Assembly: GCA_027296045.1 (NCBI GenBank)
Contig: JAPUJS010000204.1
Coordinates: 1 to 10,002 of the forward strand
DNA length: 10,002 nucleotides
DNA from: a bacterium
GTDB taxonomy: Bacteria > Latescibacterota > UBA2968
Direction of reading: 5' to 3'
This document shows, piece by piece, positions 5,880-10,002 of the stretch (its first letter is position 1; each line of letters opens with the position of its first letter). A program made the position numbers and the translations under genes. Below the pieces are notes generated by a model. That model ran no database searches. It had not been told where the DNA came from and saw only the letters and a program-made list of their open reading frames with translations.

Positions 5880-8800
5880 ATGGCCGAAAAGCTATCCATC
5901 CGCATCTACACACCCGAAGAACTTCGGATGCTGGCCGCCGAAGGTCGGCTCAAGGGCAGAGGCATTCAAAATCTGGTCCAACTGCGCCCGGACCAGACCA
6001 TCCACGACCGCCCGATCCAGCAGGCCGTTTTCGAACGCAGCGTCCAGCGCTTGCCCGGGTGGTCCGATCCCCTCCCCCTCTTCCACACCTTTCTCGACCT
6101 GATCCAGATCCACAGCCCATCTGGCCGCGAAGGCCCTGTGGCCGACTACCTCTCCGATCAGCTCTGGACACTCGGCTTCCACGACCAGGATCGCGACTCC
6201 TACGGCAACCTCCTGGCCACCAAACCGGCCACCGACCCCCGGGCCCCCAACCTGCTCTTCACCGCCCACATGGACTGTGTGTATCCCGGAAATGGTGCCT
6301 CCGTCAAACCCGTTTTCACAAAAAGCGGAGAGGTGCGCACCGATCGGCAAAACAGCCTGGGCGCAGATGACAAAGCCGGGATTGCCGCCATTTTATCGAC
6401 CCTTTGCTACATCAAACATGCCGGGTTGCGCCACGGTGAAATCCGAGTCGTCTTTACGGTGCAGGAAGAACTGGGCTACCGCGGCATCAAACAAGTGCCG
6501 GCCAACATCCTCAACAACATCCACCTGGTCCTCAGTATGGACCCGCCCGTGCGGGTCGACCGAAACGAAACCGCCTCCCTGGCCGTCCTCCACATGCCCC
6601 CGGCACACCCCTTTGTCCAGCTCACCCGGCAGGCCGCCCTGAATTGCGGGTTGAACCCCGTCATCCTCTTTGCCGAAGACGGCTATGTGGGCGGCGATAC
6701 CATTTGTCTTTCTCCCCTCGGTGCGCTGGTTGTCGATTTTTGTTCCTGCAGCCGCTATCCCCACACCCAGCACGAACACATCCGCTTTCCCGACCTGGTC
6801 AACCAGACCAACTGGATGATCGCCACCACCGAACAGGTCCTGGCCTTCGACCCTTCCAACCTGGAACTTCGCGCCCTCTACGGCGACGAACCCATCGGCG
6901 CCCTGACCGGCGTGCGCAAACAGATCCCGGTCACCGAAGACCTGCTGGCAGAAAAACGAGGGCTTGCGCGGGCCCTGCAATATCGGTTTGGCCCCGCCCA
7001 GGTCCCCGTGCTGGTCCAACTGTCTGCCATCACGCCTCGCCTGTGTGACCCGCAATTATTAAAAGACTTGATTTTGGCCTACGAACGGTGCCTATCACAA
7101 GACCAGGTTCCCCAGGTCCTGCGCGACATCACCCTGGCCCTTTCCCACCTGTCCACCAATCTGGCCGACGTCCGACCGCTCGAATTCCTCATCCCGGTCC
7201 TGCACGGGGTTGTCGAACGCGGCGGAGACGAAGTAGCCCGCGTCAATGCCCTCAATGTCCTATCCGAACTCTTTCAAAAAGAACGGCGAGTGGCCACCAA
7301 AACGCGTCTGTTACGCACCTTAATTCTCTGTCTGCAAAGTACCTCCCCCGGGGTTATAGAAGCCGCCCAACGGTTTTTCCGGGCCAATCTGGACCATACC
7401 ATTTACGCCCTCACCGTGGCCTTCTGCAACCGGAATCGAGCAGGCTGGGAACGCACCCAAAATACCACCCGAATCGTCAACAGCCGCACCCGGGGCCGGG
7501 AAGATGCTGTTCGCTGGACCACCATCCGACAAAATATATTGCAAATTCTTCTGGAAGAAGACCGCATCCTGCCCGAAATGCTGGAGTGGATTTTCGAGTA
7601 CGACGGCGTTGCCACCCAGCAAATCGCGGTGGGTTATATCGACCCATCCCACACCACACAGGTGGCCGAGCGCATTTTGCACAACCTCAAATCCCGCCAG
7701 CCGGGCATCCAGGAAACCGCCGTTCACTTTGTAGGCACCCACCGCATGGTCCTGGCCATCAAACCCCTGGTCGACCTGCTCCTAAATCCCCATATTTGCC
7801 GCAACCGCAGCCTGGTCGAATGGTCTCTGGATGCCATCGGTCAACCGGCCCTGGATGAGGTCGTGTCCCGCCTCGGATCCGACACCGATTTTGCGCCCTT
7901 TGTTCGCCGTATGTTCAACAGCCACGACCGGTCCACAGACGCCGATTTCGCCCAACTTGGCCACGATCTCCAGGACACCTACGGCCCCACATTCAGCCTG
8001 GAAGACCCCTCTCAGCTCTCGATGCTCGGCCATTATCTGGGCAATCCTGGTCTGACCAGTCTTGAGGATCTGGCACGGTGGGAAAAGCGGCGCTCCATTA
8101 TCTTCTACGCCCACACCTCCAAACTCTATCCCAACTACAAAGATCTCGAGCGGCTTGCCGAACTCCTCGAAGAGGCCGACAAACACTGCCGGTCCCATTT
8201 CGCCCAGATGGCCGCACAGGTCAACATCTTCGAAGACCCCGAGTTCCTCACCCTCATCGGCCAGGAAAATGCCCGCTTTCTGGAACACTTTGTCTGGGTC
8301 GAAAAACAGGTAAACCGCCGTGTGGTGCTTTCCCGCCTCAGAGAATTCATGAACGGCGCCCAGCTCGATATGGCCGATCCCCAGGATGTGGACCTCTATT
8401 ACCTTTATCTGCTCAAACAAAGTCCCAAAATGCCGGACCGCACTCGATATCTCAAACACATTGTAGAAGCCCGGCGGTACCTCTTCCCACCGGTCCAATC
8501 CTACTGCAAAGCCTTCACCATTGTGGGCGACCGCATCGAAGAGGTCGGGACCGTAGACCGGGAACGCGTCAAAGCCCTCATTGCCGACCTTCCAGGGCGC
8601 GAAACACGCGAGGATCGGCTCCGAAGCTTGCTCTATGGCAAGGCCCTGGCAAAAAAAGAGAAACAGCGGCTCATCAACACCCTGGCCGAAGCATATGGCA
8701 TCGATGTCAATCCCTACAACACCCTGGAAGATCGCGCAGAAGCCCTTATCGAAGACATCGACTTTGAATTCGACGCGGCCTACCGAACGGTTCCCCAAAT

Positions 8801-10002
8801 TGCGTTTGCCCACCTGATGCGCGTGCGCATGAAACACCGGGCAGATGACTTGATTACTCCTCTTGCCGACTATGCCCTGGAATATACCCTGATCAACCAT
8901 CCCGAAATACAGGAAGTACTCGATAGCGGGGAAACCGACCTGCTGCTCGACAGCCTCAACGACCTGTTCACCGACCGGGTCTTTGAGGCCGAACGCGAAC
9001 TCTCCGAAGACCTCTTCCAGGACCTGCAGGACAAACACGTCAAAGCCCTGGCCCAGTTTTACGAATCCCAATGGAAAGGCATTTTACGAAACCTCAAAAA
9101 ATACATCCCCAACGATCGCACCGCTGAAATGGTTGCAGCCACCGAACAGGCCATGCTCGAATACGACCTCTCCGACGAAGAAGCAGCCAACCAGCTCGAC
9201 ACCAACCTCAACCGCCTCGTCCAGATCATCCGCCCCGACGATCCCGATCTTCTCACCTTCCACGACCGACATCGCGAATACTTCAAAGTCTATACTGCCG
9301 TGCTCCGGACTCGCAACATCCGCCAGCTCAAGCGCGTCTATCGCGAAGTCTACCTCATCCTTCAGGACGAACTTTCTTTTGCCAATCGCGAACACAAATC
9401 CGATCCCAGTCGTTCCGTGCCTCGCCTGCTCACCGGAGACAAAGAGGAAGACAATCGTGTGGAAAGAATCGCCGCCGCCCCGGGATACCTCCAATATGCC
9501 CGCAAAGAGTTGGGCAAACTCACCAAACTCATGAGCGATTTTATCCTCGAAAAGGCCTTCGACCAACAAACTCGCACCGTCCAGGCCGAAATCACCAAGC
9601 TCCGCCAGATTGTCATCGGCACGTCCCAAATTTTGTGCGCCCCCAGCAAAGATGTCAGCATCATCTACCGTTCCTGGCCGGGCAACGATTGCAATACGGG
9701 CGATATCAAACAAATCGTGTGTCCCGACTGTTCCTTCTACAAAATCATTTCCGACGGTGCCTGGAAAGGCTATTTTACGCTCGTGGAAGTCCGCCGGCGC
9801 AACGAACGCGCCTTCCTGATCGATGTGCTCAACTTCAGTGGCCTCAAAATGGCAAACGAGAACTTCATCAAAGTCCTGATGCACCAGGTCATCCAGACGG
9901 CCAAAGCAGAAGGCTGCCGCTATGTGCTCACCAGCCTCCAGGATACCCACCTTTCCAACCGAGACTACATCCGCCGGGCATTCCGCAAAGTCTTCCCCTC
10001 CC
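5880..10002 (+). CDS. Giant multidomain protein: clan-MH metallopeptidase domain, long helical/HEAT-like region, GNAT-like C-terminus (partial, 3' end outside window)
   Basis: Reading from the ATG at 5880, I find no stop through the last base: 1374 codons and more beyond. Residues about 75-320 form a zinc-peptidase domain of the M20/M42/M28 type. They show SPSGREG (79-85), the metal motif AHMD (H130, D132), GADDKAG (161-167), QEELG (E196/E197), SMD (D221), GGD (271-273) and RYPHTQHE (H295). All expected metal and catalytic positions are filled, so hydrolase activity on peptides or N-acyl substrates is likely. A first segment of about 70 residues is unassigned. From about 350 to 1240 the protein is alpha-helical, leucine- and charge-rich, with at least one HEAT-like repeat (about 627-667); much of it I cannot assign. 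Residues from about 1245 on look like an N-acetyltransferase (GNAT-like) fold, with DCNTGD (1270-1275) and CPDC (1281-1284); this is a tentative call. No signal peptide or membrane helix is visible, so it is presumably cytosolic. The ribosome site is weak (AGGGG 13 nt upstream), suggesting coupling to the small upstream gene. Confidence 0.88.
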   Translation, partial: MAEKLSIRIYTPEELRMLAAEGRLKGRGIQNLVQLRPDQTIHDRPIQQAVFERSVQRLPGWSDPLPLFHTFLDLIQIHSPSGREGPVADYLSDQLWTLGFHDQDRDSYGNLLATKPATDPRAPNLLFTAHMDCVYPGNGASVKPVFTKSGEVRTDRQNSLGADDKAGIAAILSTLCYIKHAGLRHGEIRVVFTVQEELGYRGIKQVPANILNNIHLVLSMDPPVRVDRNETASLAVLHMPPAHPFVQLTRQAALNCGLNPVILFAEDGYVGGDTICLSPLGALVVDFCSCSRYPHTQHEHIRFPDLVNQTNWMIATTEQVLAFDPSNLELRALYGDEPIGALTGVRKQIPVTEDLLAEKRGLARALQYRFGPAQVPVLVQLSAITPRLCDPQLLKDLILAYERCLSQDQVPQVLRDITLALSHLSTNLADVRPLEFLIPVLHGVVERGGDEVARVNALNVLSELFQKERRVATKTRLLRTLILCLQSTSPGVIEAAQRFFRANLDHTIYALTVAFCNRNRAGWERTQNTTRIVNSRTRGREDAVRWTTIRQNILQILLEEDRILPEMLEWIFEYDGVATQQIAVGYIDPSHTTQVAERILHNLKSRQPGIQETAVHFVGTHRMVLAIKPLVDLLLNPHICRNRSLVEWSLDAIGQPALDEVVSRLGSDTDFAPFVRRMFNSHDRSTDADFAQLGHDLQDTYGPTFSLEDPSQLSMLGHYLGNPGLTSLEDLARWEKRRSIIFYAHTSKLYPNYKDLERLAELLEEADKHCRSHFAQMAAQVNIFEDPEFLTLIGQENARFLEHFVWVEKQVNRRVVLSRLREFMNGAQLDMADPQDVDLYYLYLLKQSPKMPDRTRYLKHIVEARRYLFPPVQSYCKAFTIVGDRIEEVGTVDRERVKALIADLPGRETREDRLRSLLYGKALAKKEKQRLINTLAEAYGIDVNPYNTLEDRAEALIEDIDFEFDAAYRTVPQIAFAHLMRVRMKHRADDLITPLADYALEYTLINHPEIQEVLDSGETDLLLDSLNDLFTDRVFEAERELSEDLFQDLQDKHVKALAQFYESQWKGILRNLKKYIPNDRTAEMVAATEQAMLEYDLSDEEAANQLDTNLNRLVQIIRPDDPDLLTFHDRHREYFKVYTAVLRTRNIRQLKRVYREVYLILQDELSFANREHKSDPSRSVPRLLTGDKEEDNRVERIAAAPGYLQYARKELGKLTKLMSDFILEKAFDQQTRTVQAEITKLRQIVIGTSQILCAPSKDVSIIYRSWPGNDCNTGDIKQIVCPDCSFYKIISDGAWKGYFTLVEVRRRNERAFLIDVLNFSGLKMANENFIKVLMHQVIQTAKAEGCRYVLTSLQDTHLSNRDYIRRAFRKVFPS

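Noticed and set aside
7782..9071. Long antisense reading frame (429 codons) opposite the giant gene
   Set aside because: It is a mirror of the biased codon use of the plus-strand gene and shows no family motif; the same holds for the 288-codon antisense frame at 9084-9950.

Overview
The window comes from a bacterial chromosome of moderate GC content (about 55% by eye). It uses the diaminopimelate route to lysine and canonical sigma-70-type promoters and intrinsic terminators. Nothing identifies the phylum securely. The giant multidomain protein on the right would suit a large-genome, uncultured lineage, but that is only a guess. No rRNA, tRNA, CRISPR array, insertion sequence or phage gene was seen.

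Left half (1-4010, minus strand): this is a complete, self-contained lysine operon. A strong promoter (3982-4010) starts a leader of about 295 nt. The leader contains a lysine riboswitch (L box) aptamer at 3793-3971, followed by an intrinsic terminator (3723-3763) placed to stop transcription before the first gene. Next come dapA (4-hydroxy-tetrahydrodipicolinate synthase), pckA (ATP-dependent PEP carboxykinase) and dapB (4-hydroxy-tetrahydrodipicolinate reductase), and then a clean terminator (22-55). DapA and DapB catalyse consecutive steps. PckA between them is the surprise: it puts a PEP/oxaloacetate enzyme under apparent lysine control, and oxaloacetate is the precursor of aspartate and so of lysine. 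pckA is probably translationally coupled to dapA. dapB may also have a weak promoter of its own.

Middle (4034-5442): a minus-strand Ldh_2-family NAD(P)H oxidoreductase (4318-5292) is followed directly by the broken 3' remnant of a HAD-family phosphatase gene, which carries an in-frame TGA. A short divergent intergenic region (5293-5442) has two outward-facing promoters whose -35 boxes form an inverted repeat.

Right (5443-10002, plus strand): a two-gene unit. A small basic protein of unknown function is followed 8 nt later by one uninterrupted reading frame of at least 1374 codons that runs off the window. Its N-terminus is a metallopeptidase domain with the metal-site motifs of clan MH (M20/M42/M28-like) but no lid or dimerisation insert. 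A very long alpha-helical, partly HEAT-like region follows, and the visible C-terminus ends in an acetyltransferase-like (GNAT-like) segment. I do not recognise this architecture as a named system, and it is the most novel item in the window.
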